From: Jeotgalicoccus meleagridis
GTDB taxonomy: Bacteria; Bacillota; Bacilli; Staphylococcales; Salinicoccaceae
Assembly (NCBI RefSeq): GCF_903994045.1
Contig: NZ_CAJEWD010000003.1
Coordinates: forward strand, 248,001 to 312,000
Length of the DNA stretch: 64,000 bases
Reading direction: 5' to 3'
Shown here: positions 54,588-63,900 of the stretch, one piece after another
Position numbering within the stretch: the stretch's first letter is position 1
How the letters are laid out: every line of letters begins with the position of its first letter
Translations under genes and position numbers: made by a program
Notes under the pieces: generated by a model
The model's input: the letters and a program-made list of their open reading frames with translations, nothing else
The model's database searches: none
Told to the model about the DNA's origin: nothing

Positions 54588-54890
54588 ATGAATACAAAAT
54601 TAAAAATTTATATTAAGAAGTATTTCCCCGAGTTGTCTACGTTAACTTGGTCAGATGAAGCAGTCTCAATGTCAGGTGATGAGTTATTTGAAGATACGAA
54701 ATTAAAATCATTGTACGAAAATGAATCATTAGATACCAGGCTGTACTACCCAATTGAAATTAATTCTGCCATTTTGCCATTTGAGATATATAAAGAAGAA
54801 ACGTTGGTTGCCCTAGGTTACACGAACGACGAATCACAAAAAATTATATATTTCAAACATGGCGCCGAAACGCTCATTAACCACCTGTAA
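54588..54890 (+). CDS. SAUGI-like uracil-DNA glycosylase inhibitor (DUF950)
   Basis: 100 aa, RBS AAAGGAGG. The acidic protein KLKIYIKKYFPELSTLTWSD ... LYYPIEINSAILPFEIYKEE, then ALGYTNDES and YFKHGAETLI, follows the pattern of the staphylococcal DNA-mimic SAUGI (YPFILYYQKQLIAIGYIDE and so on), which blocks host uracil-DNA glycosylase. SCC elements commonly carry it just downstream of ccr. The protein may protect uracil-containing cassette DNA during replication. The similarity is moderate, so the name is given without a gene symbol. Confidence 0.7.
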   Translation: MNTKLKIYIKKYFPELSTLTWSDEAVSMSGDELFEDTKLKSLYENESLDTRLYYPIEINSAILPFEIYKEETLVALGYTNDESQKIIYFKHGAETLINHL

Positions 54891-54942
54891 TCCGTACACT
54901 CTACAGAGATTTATATCCTTGGAGCGTACGGATTATTTATTA
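54886..54942 (+). terminator. Probable terminator after the SAUGI-like gene
   Basis: AATCCGTAC (54889-54897) pairs with GTACGGATT (54926-54934) around a 28-base loop, followed by ATTTATT. Weak U tract, so possibly only partial. Confidence 0.55.
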
Positions 54943-54965
54943 CTATTCAGGAAGAAGGAATGTAA

Positions 54966-55418
54966 ATGCAAAAGAAGACTACCATCATACCTATTAATCG
55001 TATATTTCAAAGACTAGTTCAAGAACACCCTGTAGCAACGAACCAGATACGTAGCCCACGAGACGGCGCTGATATCGTGAAAGAGTTGATCAGTGACGCG
55101 GACCGTGAGCATTTTGTCGTATTGAGCTTAAATAATAAACACGAAGTGACCAGTATTGAAATCGCCCATACCGGCTCTCTGAACACATGCATTGTTCATC
55201 CTCGAGAAGTATTTAAAAATGCCCTCCTCTCTAATGCTGCTGCGATTTTCATTGCGCATAACCACCCGTCTCATCATCTTTCCCCGTCAGATGAAGATAT
55301 TACTATGACCCAGCGCCTAGTTAAAGTTGGCGAAATCCTCGGAATTGAAGTCTTAGACCATGTTATCGTCAACAGCAAAAACGAATACTATTCTATGAAA
55401 TCATTTGAAGATATTTAA
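54966..55418 (+). CDS. RadC-like JAB/MPN-domain protein
   Basis: 150 aa, shorter than chromosomal RadC (about 225 aa) because the helix-hairpin-helix N-terminus is absent. The JAMM metalloprotease-type motif is AIFIAHNHPSHHLSPSDEDI, with the partner Glu in SIEIAHTGSLN. Plasmid, phage and SCC elements often carry such short RadC proteins; the activity is unresolved, with roles in DNA processing proposed. GGAAGAAGG precedes the ATG. Confidence 0.88.
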   Translation: MQKKTTIIPINRIFQRLVQEHPVATNQIRSPRDGADIVKELISDADREHFVVLSLNNKHEVTSIEIAHTGSLNTCIVHPREVFKNALLSNAAAIFIAHNHPSHHLSPSDEDITMTQRLVKVGEILGIEVLDHVIVNSKNEYYSMKSFEDI

Positions 55419-55430
55419 GGAGGTGGTGAC

Positions 55431-55511
55431 ATGAACTGGATTCAAGTCGTTCAGATTGGCATTATTGTTGCAACAGAAATCATCAAAGTTGTTGAAGAGA
55501 AGAAAAAATAA
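55431..55511 (+). CDS. 26-aa hydrophobic peptide
   Basis: ATG 55431 lies seven bases after a perfect AAGGAGGTGG. The peptide MNWIQVVQIGIIVATEIIKV ends in VEEKKK: a hydrophobic helix with a charged tail. It may be a membrane-active small protein, a PSM-like or type I toxin-like peptide, or a structural element of the neighbouring RadC/DUF1643 operon. It was found by direct reading. Confidence 0.6.
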   Translation: MNWIQVVQIGIIVATEIIKVVEEKKK

Positions 55512-55526
55512 AAGGAGTGTTGAATT

Positions 55527-56051
55527 TTGAAATCATTAAAAAGTGTACTACGTTCAGAAGGTATTTTTAGCGAAGATGACGTGCACAGATTATCACTGAA
55601 GAAAACATGGAACACGAAGCAACCGATGGTCACAGTGATTACAAAGTATCCACGATTTGAAGGTGGAGTAAAAATAGACCTCACGACACAACTCATTGTT
55701 AACAATGCGAGCGAGATGGGCTATGGGGGAGTTTATTTAATGAACTTATTTACCAACGTTAATATCAACGATGCGGTGGATGATATTGAAGTACTGACGC
55801 ATGAAGATGCGGATAATTACCTGCTAAAAGCAATCGAAGACAGTAATGATATCATTTTAGCTTGGGGATCGAGTTCCTCTAAAATAACATCCCATCGAAT
55901 TGAAGAAGTTCATCATCTGCTGAAGGATTTTTCTGACAAGGTTAAGATGCTGATGAATCCTTCCACGAAAAAAATATCGCATCCACTGAATCCTAAAAGC
56001 CGGAGCTTCTGGATGGTAGAACAACTAAAAGAGTTACAGAAGGAGACGTAA
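55527..56051 (+). CDS. DUF1643 family protein
   Basis: 174 aa, start at TTG 55527 (RBS AAAGGAGTG). TKYPRFEGGVKIDLTTQLIV, then MGYGGVYLMNLFTNVNINDA and DIILAWGSSSSKITSHRIEE are the DUF1643 signature; HPLNPKSRSFWM comes near the end. SCC elements very often carry this gene downstream of ccrB. It may have a nucleotide or DNA-related role, but no activity is known. It overlaps or abuts the next gene (one base between). Confidence 0.88.
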   Translation: MKSLKSVLRSEGIFSEDDVHRLSLKKTWNTKQPMVTVITKYPRFEGGVKIDLTTQLIVNNASEMGYGGVYLMNLFTNVNINDAVDDIEVLTHEDADNYLLKAIEDSNDIILAWGSSSSKITSHRIEEVHHLLKDFSDKVKMLMNPSTKKISHPLNPKSRSFWMVEQLKELQKET

Positions 56052-56052
56052 C

Positions 56053-56415
56053 ATGCCCTTAAATATATATTTGCTGATAGAAGATAAGACGACAGGGGAG
56101 ACAATCGGGTATAGTTACTATCGTAATTTTAACGCTCTACAAGGGTATTTCGACCGGAAATTCGACCTAAAAAATGGCGATGAAGTGCTACTCTCTTTCC
56201 AAGCTATCAGTACCATTTATGACATCTTAAAGACCGTTGACTATACGTCTGAACGTGCTGAGGAATTGTTACCTACCCATGCTGACCCTGACTTTGGATC
56301 CTATGAGTATGACGAGCGATACTTTTCTTTTATATCACAAGCCACATCAGACTTTCATCATGCGAAGTATATAGATTTTAATAAATATAATCTATATTTC
56401 ACCTCGAATTGGTGA
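56053..56415 (+). CDS. Conserved SCC protein of unknown function, 120 aa
   Basis: ATG 56053 follows GGAGACGTAAC. NIYLLIEDKTTGETIGYSYY, YFDRKFDLKNGDEVLLSFQA and TLYDILKTVDYTSERAEELL-like sequence (here ISTIYDILKTVDYTSERAEE) suggest a small soluble alpha/beta protein. The 3' end FHHAKYIDFNKYNLYF is duplicated as a scar at 36.37-36.46 kb. It closes the DUF1643 transcription unit before the terminator. No function assigned. Confidence 0.7.
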   Translation: MPLNIYLLIEDKTTGETIGYSYYRNFNALQGYFDRKFDLKNGDEVLLSFQAISTIYDILKTVDYTSERAEELLPTHADPDFGSYEYDERYFSFISQATSDFHHAKYIDFNKYNLYFTSNW

Positions 56416-56417
56416 AT

Positions 56418-56462
56418 AAAAGTGCGAGTAAGACATATTAAGTCTCACTCGTATTTTTTTGT
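56418..56462 (+). terminator. Rho-independent terminator
   Basis: GCGAGTAAGAC (56423-56433) pairs imperfectly with AGTCTCACTCG (56440-56450), followed by TATTTTTTTG. It ends the SAUGI/RadC/DUF1643 group. Confidence 0.82.
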
Positions 56463-56582
56463 CAACTACGTAATTACGACAATATATTCAGTTTATTCAA
56501 CCCAATCTTAAAATAATCTGACAATAAGTATTCATCTATCTTATAATGGTAGTAAATACAATATATAGAAGGACTGAAGTGA

Positions 56583-57749
56583 ATGAAAAAATATTTATTA
56601 CTGATATCACTATCGTTAATTCTTACTGCGTGCAATACTGATGAACCAGAAACAACATCGGAGAATGAAGAGAGTGAAGAAATCGCACGTTTGAAGGAAG
56701 AGAATGAAGAACTGAAGAAACAACAAGGTGAACAATCGAAAGAGCAGGAAACTGAAGATGAGCAAACTGAAGAAAAATCTGAAACATCAAAGCACGAAGA
56801 AGATTCAGCAAGTGTTGACGACACCGACTCAGAAACCAGTGATCGTTCATCATTAATTTTTGACATTAATTCTCCTGAGGTTCAAGCTTATATTAATAAA
56901 AATGATAACTATGACGATCAAGGTAACTTTATACAAGATGCTATATCAATAGGAATGTCTCAAACTGAAGTTGAAGACCTATATGGTAAGCATGATTTCA
57001 CAATGATGGATCCGGGAAGTGTAGCTGCTGTTTATGAAAATCTCGCGGTTCTCTATTCAAGTCAAATGCCTCATGGTGACGGTTCAGATAGTACTGACAG
57101 CAGTATCGACCCAGATTCCAACAGTGTAGAAATGATATTGTACTTTGCGAACATCACATCAGAAGAGCTTAAAAATGCACTCGGCTCTCCAGATAATCAA
57201 CTTCAAAATTTACAAGGTAATCAGAATTATATCTACGAAAGTAATGGATGGGGAAACTTAATATTTAGTGAAACTGGAACACCTGACGGTACAAAAATAG
57301 GTACTATGCGTGGACGTGAGGTCAATACCGCAAACCAGGAAACAGTAAATGAAGAAGATATACCAGTCACTGAAGCACCGAATCCAGATGCTGAAATTCA
57401 GGATAGAATGATATATGAAGGTGCAATAAATGAGTATCTAGGTCGCTTAGCGCAATATTACAATTATGATAATTACGATAATATATATTACTACCTGAAA
57501 AAGGGCAGTGCTGCCTATGATAAAATAACAGCCAACAAAGCTTCTGGTAACTTCACAGGACATAAAACAGAAAACGTAGAACTGGTAGAAATGACAGACT
57601 TAGGTGATGGTACTGTGAAATTAAATGCAAATCGTGTTTACTCACATGACAATTCAAATGGTCGAAGAATTGCAAACGTAGACTATATTGTTAATGCTGA
57701 AACACATGAAGTATTAGATTTTGAGCAAATTTCAGATGCTGCACATTAA
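56583..57749 (+). CDS. Lipoprotein with coiled-coil linker and TcaA/NTF2-like domain (paralogue 3)
   Basis: 388 aa, ATG 56583. Signal peptide MKKYLLLISLSLILTAC, coiled coil EIARLKEENEELKKQQ, acidic Ser-rich linker, middle domain from AISIGMSQTEVEDLYGKHDF and C-terminal domain EYLGRLAQYYNYDNYDNIYY. DNA of the linker region and of the last ~320 bases is almost identical to paralogue 2 at 38051, but the middle ~400 bases are diverged. The mosaic suggests recombination between the two loci. A strong terminator follows. Confidence 0.8.
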   Translation: MKKYLLLISLSLILTACNTDEPETTSENEESEEIARLKEENEELKKQQGEQSKEQETEDEQTEEKSETSKHEEDSASVDDTDSETSDRSSLIFDINSPEVQAYINKNDNYDDQGNFIQDAISIGMSQTEVEDLYGKHDFTMMDPGSVAAVYENLAVLYSSQMPHGDGSDSTDSSIDPDSNSVEMILYFANITSEELKNALGSPDNQLQNLQGNQNYIYESNGWGNLIFSETGTPDGTKIGTMRGREVNTANQETVNEEDIPVTEAPNPDAEIQDRMIYEGAINEYLGRLAQYYNYDNYDNIYYYLKKGSAAYDKITANKASGNFTGHKTENVELVEMTDLGDGTVKLNANRVYSHDNSNGRRIANVDYIVNAETHEVLDFEQISDAAH

Positions 57750-57772
57750 TATTTTTCTATTAAAAAATATCT

Positions 57773-57814
57773 AAAAAGAAATACTGCGTTTATTCGCAGT
57801 ATTTCTTTTTTTTC
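57773..57814. terminator. Strong bidirectional terminator
   Basis: AAAGAAATACTGCG and CGCAGTATTTCTTTTTTTT make a 13-14 bp stem with a 6-base loop. It serves paralogue 3 and the convergent 74-aa gene. Confidence 0.9.
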
Positions 57815-57819
57815 TGCTT

Positions 57820-58044
57820 CTATGACTGGGCTAAATCTTCAAAGTAACCATCGGCTTTTAATTCTTTCAAAAGCTCCGCATCCCATCGCTTCTCTTCTGT
57901 AGTAGACATCGCCTCTTTGTACGAACGATATCCGACAGCAAGAGCTGCTTCTTTTAGGCTGACACTATAAGTGGTCATGTGGTCTACCACTCGATCATCC
58001 ACATTACCGTATCCCTTTACATAACTACGTTCTCTTATATCCAT
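57820..58044 (-). CDS. Small protein divergent from hsdM, possible regulator
   Basis: 74 aa from ATG at 58044 with GGAGGTAATA upstream. MDIRERSYVKGYGNVDDRVV, then TTYSVSLKEAALAVGYRSYK: the latter has the spacing of a helix-turn-helix (SLKEAALAVGYRSYKEA), but I cannot confirm it. A promoter (TTGACC, 17 bases, TATAGT) and a palindrome overlapping its -35 lie upstream. It may control itself and the divergent type I restriction operon. Function unproven. Confidence 0.55.
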   Translation of the reverse strand: MDIRERSYVKGYGNVDDRVVDHMTTYSVSLKEAALAVGYRSYKEAMSTTEEKRWDAELLKELKADGYFEDLAQS

Positions 58045-58073
58045 ATTATTACCTCCGTTATCATCTTGCATAC

Positions 58074-58117
58074 ACTATACCCCAATGGTCAAAATAGGTC
58101 AAATTATGTGGTTTGAC
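58074..58117. promoter_or_regulatory. Divergent promoter region with palindromic operator candidate
   Basis: Minus strand: TTGACC (58102-58097), 17-base spacer, TATAGT (58079-58074). The palindrome GTCAAATTATGTGGTTTGAC (58098-58117) overlaps this -35, and a further GGTCAAA copy lies ten bases to its left (58087-58093). TTGACT at 58112-58117 may be the -35 of a plus-strand promoter for hsdM. Confidence 0.55.
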
Positions 58118-58218
58118 TCCTGTATAAAACGATACATGCGCGATCAGGAGGTGATGCTTACAATTGCATAGTTTCTATTATAGAATTGAGGTAAATCACT
58201 ATATAGGAGCGATACATT

Positions 58219-59733
58219 ATGGCAAGCATTGGATTTGAAGAAAAGCTCTGGCAAGCTGCAGATAAGTTACGCGGCAGTATGGATGCGTCAGAATACAAGA
58301 GTGTAGTACTGGGACTTATCTTCCTGAAGTATGTTTCAGACTCATTTGAAGAAAAGCACGAAGAGTTGTTACAAGATGAATATGCTGATGAAGAAGATAA
58401 AGATGAATATATGGCAGAGAATATATTCTGGGTACCGAAAGAAGCACGTTGGACATACATAAACAGCAATTCTAAAAAACCTGAAATCGGACAGATCATC
58501 GACAAGGCAATGATTGCGATAGAAAAAGAAAACGAATCATTAAAAGGTGTGCTACCTAAAGATTTCTCACGTCCTGGGTTAGATAAATCTAAGTTAGGTG
58601 GAATTATCGATATATTTACCTTCCCAGTAGGTGACTCAGAAAGTAAAAAACAAGACGTTCTCGGTAGGGTGTACGAGTATTTCATCGCGAAATTTGCGAG
58701 TGCGGAAGGTAAAAACGCTGGGGAATTCTACACACCTGCATCAATTGTGAAATTGTTAGTTGAAATGATTGAGCCATATAAAGGTAGAATCTATGACCCA
58801 TGCTGTGGTTCAGGTGGCATGTTTGTACAAAGTGAACGTTTCATTGAAAATCATCAGGGCCAACTTGGTGATGTTGCGATCTACGGACAAGAATATAACT
58901 TAACAACTTGGAAGTTAGCAAAAATGAACTTAGCAATTCGTGGTGTAGATAATAATCTAGGTGACACACATGCTGATACTTTCCATTACGACCAGCATAA
59001 AGGATTAAAAGCAGACTACATTCTTGCGAATCCCCCGTTTAATTCAAGTGACTGGGGTCAAGAAAGAGTTCTGGATGACTATCGTTGGAAGTATGGGTTA
59101 CCACCTAAAGGGAATGCTAACTATGCGTGGATACAACATATGGTCTCTAAATTAGCACCTACGGGCACAGCTGGCTTTGTATTAGCTAACGGATCAATGT
59201 CCACAAGTTCAACTGCAGAACTTGAAATTAGAAAAAATCTGATTGAAGACGATTTAGTAGAATGTATCGTTACTTTGCCAGGACAGATGTTTTATTCCAC
59301 ACAGATTCCAGTATGTTTATGGTTCTTAACAAAAAACAAAGAGAAAAATGGAAAAAATGAACGTAAAAATGAAATATTGTTCATCGATGCAAGAAATATC
59401 GGCCATATGGCTACGCGTACGCTTAAAGAATTCTCAGATAAGGATATTACAAAAGTAGCGAGTACTTTCCATGCTTGGAGAGGTACAAGCGATGATCAGT
59501 ATGAAGATGTAAATGGCTTCTGTAAAGTTGCCTCATTAGATGAAGTTAGAAGCCACGAATATATCCTAACACCAGGTAGATATGTTGGTTTAGCTGATGT
59601 TGAAGAAGACTCTGAACCATTTGAACAGAAAATGGAAAGAATTACTGCTGAACTGAGTCAACAGTTTGTAAAGTCTAAAGAACTCGAGGACAAAATTCGG
59701 AAGTCACTGGAGGGATTAGGTTATGGAGTATAA
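58219..59733 (+). CDS. hsdM: Type I restriction-modification system, methyltransferase subunit HsdM
   Basis: 504 aa. N-terminal helical domain [20 protein letters not shown]...[11 protein letters not shown] is typical of HsdM_N. AdoMet motif I is [16 protein letters not shown] and catalytic motif IV is [14 protein letters not shown] (NPPF, N6-adenine class). The middle [20 protein letters not shown] block is also highly conserved. ATAGGAGCGA precedes ATG 58219. With HsdS it methylates the host target. It overlaps hsdS by 11 bases. Confidence 0.96.
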   Translation: MASIGFEEKLWQAADKLRGSMDASEYKSVVLGLIFLKYVSDSFEEKHEELLQDEYADEEDKDEYMAENIFWVPKEARWTYINSNSKKPEIGQIIDKAMIAIEKENESLKGVLPKDFSRPGLDKSKLGGIIDIFTFPVGDSESKKQDVLGRVYEYFIAKFASAEGKNAGEFYTPASIVKLLVEMIEPYKGRIYDPCCGSGGMFVQSERFIENHQGQLGDVAIYGQEYNLTTWKLAKMNLAIRGVDNNLGDTHADTFHYDQHKGLKADYILANPPFNSSDWGQERVLDDYRWKYGLPPKGNANYAWIQHMVSKLAPTGTAGFVLANGSMSTSSTAELEIRKNLIEDDLVECIVTLPGQMFYSTQIPVCLWFLTKNKEKNGKNERKNEILFIDARNIGHMATRTLKEFSDKDITKVASTFHAWRGTSDDQYEDVNGFCKVASLDEVRSHEYILTPGRYVGLADVEEDSEPFEQKMERITAELSQQFVKSKELEDKIRKSLEGLGYGV

Positions 59734-60994
59734 TTTAGAAGATTTAATAAAAAGTGTATCTGTTAAACATAATTTTCCAAATGACCAAATCATTTTTTTA
59801 AATACTTCCGATATTGAAGATGGCACAGTGCTGAATCACAGTTATAGTGATGTAAAGACCTTACCAGGACAAGCTAAAAAATCAATAATGAGAAATGACA
59901 TTTTATACAGTGAAATACGACCAAAAAATAAACGATTCGCTTTTATAGATTATGATCCCGAAGAATATGTGGTTTCAACTAAATTAATGGTATTGAGAGT
60001 TAACGATACTGCTCAATTACATCCAAAATATTTATATTATTATTTAACAAATAAACCTATTATTAATCACTTACAAAATTTAGCAGAATCACGTTCTGGA
60101 ACTTTCCCACAGATAACATTTAATGAGTTAAAAAAATTGAAAGTGAACCTACCGACTATAGAAAAACAGCACAAAATAATTTCTTTTATGGATTCAATCA
60201 ATGGTCTAATCACTAATAATAACCAATCGATTGCAAACCTCGAAGAATTATCCCAAACACTTTTCAAAAGATGGTTTGTTGATTTTGAGTTTCCTGACGA
60301 GAATAGAAATCCGTATAAATCGTATGAAGGAGAGTTCCAATACCTAAAAAATCGAAAACTCCCATTAAGTTGGACGATAAATACTATAGCTGATAATGCT
60401 TCAGGAGGCATAATAACAGGGAAAACACCTAGTACCAAGATAAAAGAAAATTATGCTCCCCACGGCATTCCTTTTATTACTATTCCAGATATGCATAAAG
60501 ATGTTTTCGTGTTAAATACTGAAAGATATATTAGCGAACTTGGTATGAGTAAATTAAAAAACAAAATTTTACCAAAAAATTCTATAAGTGTTAGCTGTAT
60601 TGCAACTCCAGGATTGGTAACTATTACTTCAAAAGACAGCATAACTAACCAACAAGTCAACAGTTTTCAGCCAAATAAAAACAAACTCTATTATTTATAT
60701 TTCACCTTAAAGAGAATGAAAGGATATATTCGCGACTTAGGCAGTGGAGGAAGTGCAACACTCAACTTAAATAAAAGCCAATTTTCAAAGATTGAAGTAG
60801 TTTCGCCAACAGACGATATTTTAGATAATTTCAATAAGCTAATAGAACCAAACTTCCATAAAATATTAAATTTACAGAAGGAAAATATGAATTTATCACA
60901 TTTAAGAGATACACTTCTCCCCAAGCTAATGTCAGGAGAAATTGAACTCCCAGATGAACTGGAGGTAGATGAACATGCAGAGCTTCTTCAATGA
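59723..60994 (+). CDS. hsdS: Type I restriction-modification system, specificity subunit HsdS
   Basis: 423 aa with two target-recognition domains. TRD1 about residues 1-150 is followed by the helical spacer ([20 protein letters not shown] ... [20 protein letters not shown]). TRD2 ([20 protein letters not shown] ...) ends with the second conserved helix ([20 protein letters not shown]). TRD1 is shorter than usual: the first residues ([19 protein letters not shown]) begin within the domain, so the recognition half-site may be unusual. Base composition is more AT-rich than hsdM/hsdR, as expected for horizontally exchanged TRDs. It overlaps hsdR by 20 bases. Confidence 0.93.
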   Translation: MEYNLEDLIKSVSVKHNFPNDQIIFLNTSDIEDGTVLNHSYSDVKTLPGQAKKSIMRNDILYSEIRPKNKRFAFIDYDPEEYVVSTKLMVLRVNDTAQLHPKYLYYYLTNKPIINHLQNLAESRSGTFPQITFNELKKLKVNLPTIEKQHKIISFMDSINGLITNNNQSIANLEELSQTLFKRWFVDFEFPDENRNPYKSYEGEFQYLKNRKLPLSWTINTIADNASGGIITGKTPSTKIKENYAPHGIPFITIPDMHKDVFVLNTERYISELGMSKLKNKILPKNSISVSCIATPGLVTITSKDSITNQQVNSFQPNKNKLYYLYFTLKRMKGYIRDLGSGGSATLNLNKSQFSKIEVVSPTDDILDNFNKLIEPNFHKILNLQKENMNLSHLRDTLLPKLMSGEIELPDELEVDEHAELLQ

Positions 60995-63900
60995 AGATGA
61001 TTTAGAACAGTTATCGCTAGAGTGGTTCAAAGAACTCGGTTATGAAATTAGACATGGTAATGATATCAGTCATGTGGGGCTCGCATCAGAACGCGATAAT
61101 TATGAAGATGTCATTTTAGATCAACGTTTAGGTGCGGCATTAAGAAAAATTAATCCTGATGTAGCTGATGAAGCAATTAAGCAAGCCATTCATCTAATTT
61201 CTATTGAACAGTTTCCAAGTTTAATTGAAAATAATCGTACGTTTCATGAATATATGACGAATGGAATTGAAGTGGAGCACTACAATGAAGACGGGGAAAC
61301 CTTAGTTGATTTAGTAAATATCTTTGATTTTAAACATCCAGAGAATAATGACTTTTTAGCGGTGAAACAATTAGTAGTAGATAAAGGGAACATTCAAAAA
61401 ATTCCTGATATCGTACTTTTTGTAAATGGTCTAGCATTAGTCGTCATCGAACTTAAAAACGCGACGAATGAATCTGTAGGGATTTATCAAGGATTTAATC
61501 AGCTTCAAACTTATAAAAGTAAAGTACCGCAATTATTCAATCACAATGCCTTTGTAGTGACGTCTGATGGACTGAATACTAAAGTCGGTTCATTAACGGC
61601 TGATTATGATCGTTTTATGCATTGGCGAACAAAAGATGGTGAGACTGAAGCCACACTGTCTATCCCCAGTTTGGAAGTCCTGATCTCAGGAATGTTAAAT
61701 AAGCATGTTTTATTAGATATGCTTAAAAACTTTATTTTATTCCAAGATAAAGGTGATGGCAAAGTCGCTAAGATAGTTGCTGCATATCACCAGTACTATG
61801 CAGTAAATAAAGCAGTAGAGAGCACGCTTAAGGCCTCGTCAGATGAAGGTGACGGTAAAGCGGGGGTAATTTGGCATACTCAAGGTTCAGGTAAAAGTCT
61901 AACGATGGTCTTCTTTAGTGGAAAACTCATTCAAGAGATGAATAATCCCACAATAGTCGTACTGACAGATAGAAATGACCTGGATAACCAGTTATTTGGA
62001 ACGTTCTCAGATTCTAAAGGCCGACGCGGAAAAGGATTACTTCGACAATCACCGAAACAAGCAGAAAGTACGAAAGATTTGATTGACTTGTTATCTGTTG
62101 AATCCGGAGGCATTATATTTACGACCATGCAGAAATTTGCACCCGAAGAGGGTGAGGCATACATGCGTACTTTATCTAATCGGAAGAATATTGTCGTAAT
62201 GGCAGACGAGGCGCATCGGACTCAATATGGCTTTAGTGCAAAAATTGGTACTGAAGGTGAAGATATCACATATGGGTATGCCAAGTATTTAAGAGACGCG
62301 TTACCTAATGCATCATTTGTTGGATTTACAGGGACACCTGTGGCCTCGACTGATAAAAATACAGAAAAAGTATTTGGGGATTATATTGATATTTACGATA
62401 TGACGCAATCAGTCAAAGATGGCTCTACAGTTAAAATATATTATGAGAGTCGCATTATCCCTTTAAATATGCCTGATGACGTTAAAATCGACGATGCTTA
62501 TGGAGATATTACCGAAGGACAAGAAGACAATGTAAAAGACCGATTGAAGTCTAAATGGTCCCGTGTGGAAGCACTAGCTGGTTCTAAACCAAGAATTGAA
62601 ACGTTAGCTAAAGACATTATCGAGCATTTTGAAACACGACAGAAAGCGATAGAAGGTAAAGGTATGATTGTAGCGATGAGCAGACGGATCGCTGTCGAAT
62701 TGTATGATGAAATTGTCCGGCAAAAACCGGAGTGGCATTCGGATGATGATAACAAAGGGGTCATAAAAGTGGTGATGACAGGTCAATCGAGTGATCCTGA
62801 AAATTTCCAAAGACATATTGGTCCAAAACAGCGTAGAGTGACATTGGAGAAAAGGATGAAAGATGAAAATGATGAACTTAAATTAGTCATTGTTCGTGAT
62901 ATGTGGCTGACTGGTTTTGATGTTCCGTCACTCCACACAATGTATATTGATAAACCGATGCAAGGGCATAACCTCATGCAGGCGATTGCCAGAGTGAACA
63001 GAGTGTTCAGGGATAAACCGGGTGGCTTAATCGTAGATTATATCGGCATCGCAGATAGCCTGAAAGAAGCCTTAAAAGAGTATACTGCTGACGACCGAGA
63101 CCAAACAGGTATTGATACAGAAGTAGCGATAGAATTGATGCTGACCAAGTATGATATTTTACAGGACTTATTATACGAACACGATTATGCAGGATATGAG
63201 TCTGAGAATCGTAGCGAACGTTACGCTGCTTTCAATGACACAGTGAACTATGTACTGGCACTAGGAGACAGTGACAAGAAATTATTTATCAATACAGTGA
63301 CTGAGCTAGCTAAAGCATACGCACTCTGTGCAACTGAAGCAGAAGCACAAGAACTGAACAGTGAAATAGCATTCTTCAAATCTGTTAAATCAGGTGTACT
63401 AAAACTAATCGCTCCACCCGGTCCAGGGGGGCAGAGAACGAAGACATCTGCTGAAATCGAAGCAGAACTGAACCAATTAGTTTCTAAATCAGTCGTAACG
63501 GATGAGGTCGTCGATATCTATAAAACATTAGGATTAGAGAATCCAGACATATCGATTCTTTCAGATAAATTTTTAGAAGACGTTCAGGCCTTGCCACAGA
63601 AAAATGTTGCGGTAGCCTTACTGGATCGTCTACTAAAAGGGAAAGTGAAATCTTTAATGCGGACCAATGCGACACAGTCGAAGAAATTCTCTGAGATGCT
63701 TGATAAAGCGGTCAATCAATACAATAAGCGGTCCATTGAAACCTCAAAAGTGATTGAAGAGCTGATTGAACTTGCAAAAAATATAGATAAAGCTGCAGCA
63801 GAAGGCGAAGCCCTCGGATTAAACGCAGATGAAATTGCATTCTACGATGCTTTATCCTCACATGACACGGCAAAGGATGTACTAGGTGACGAGAAGTTAA

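Noticed and set aside
55431..55511. Naming the 26-aa peptide PSM-mec
   Set aside because: The sequence and position differ from PSM-mec; only size and hydrophobicity agree, so no symbol was given.
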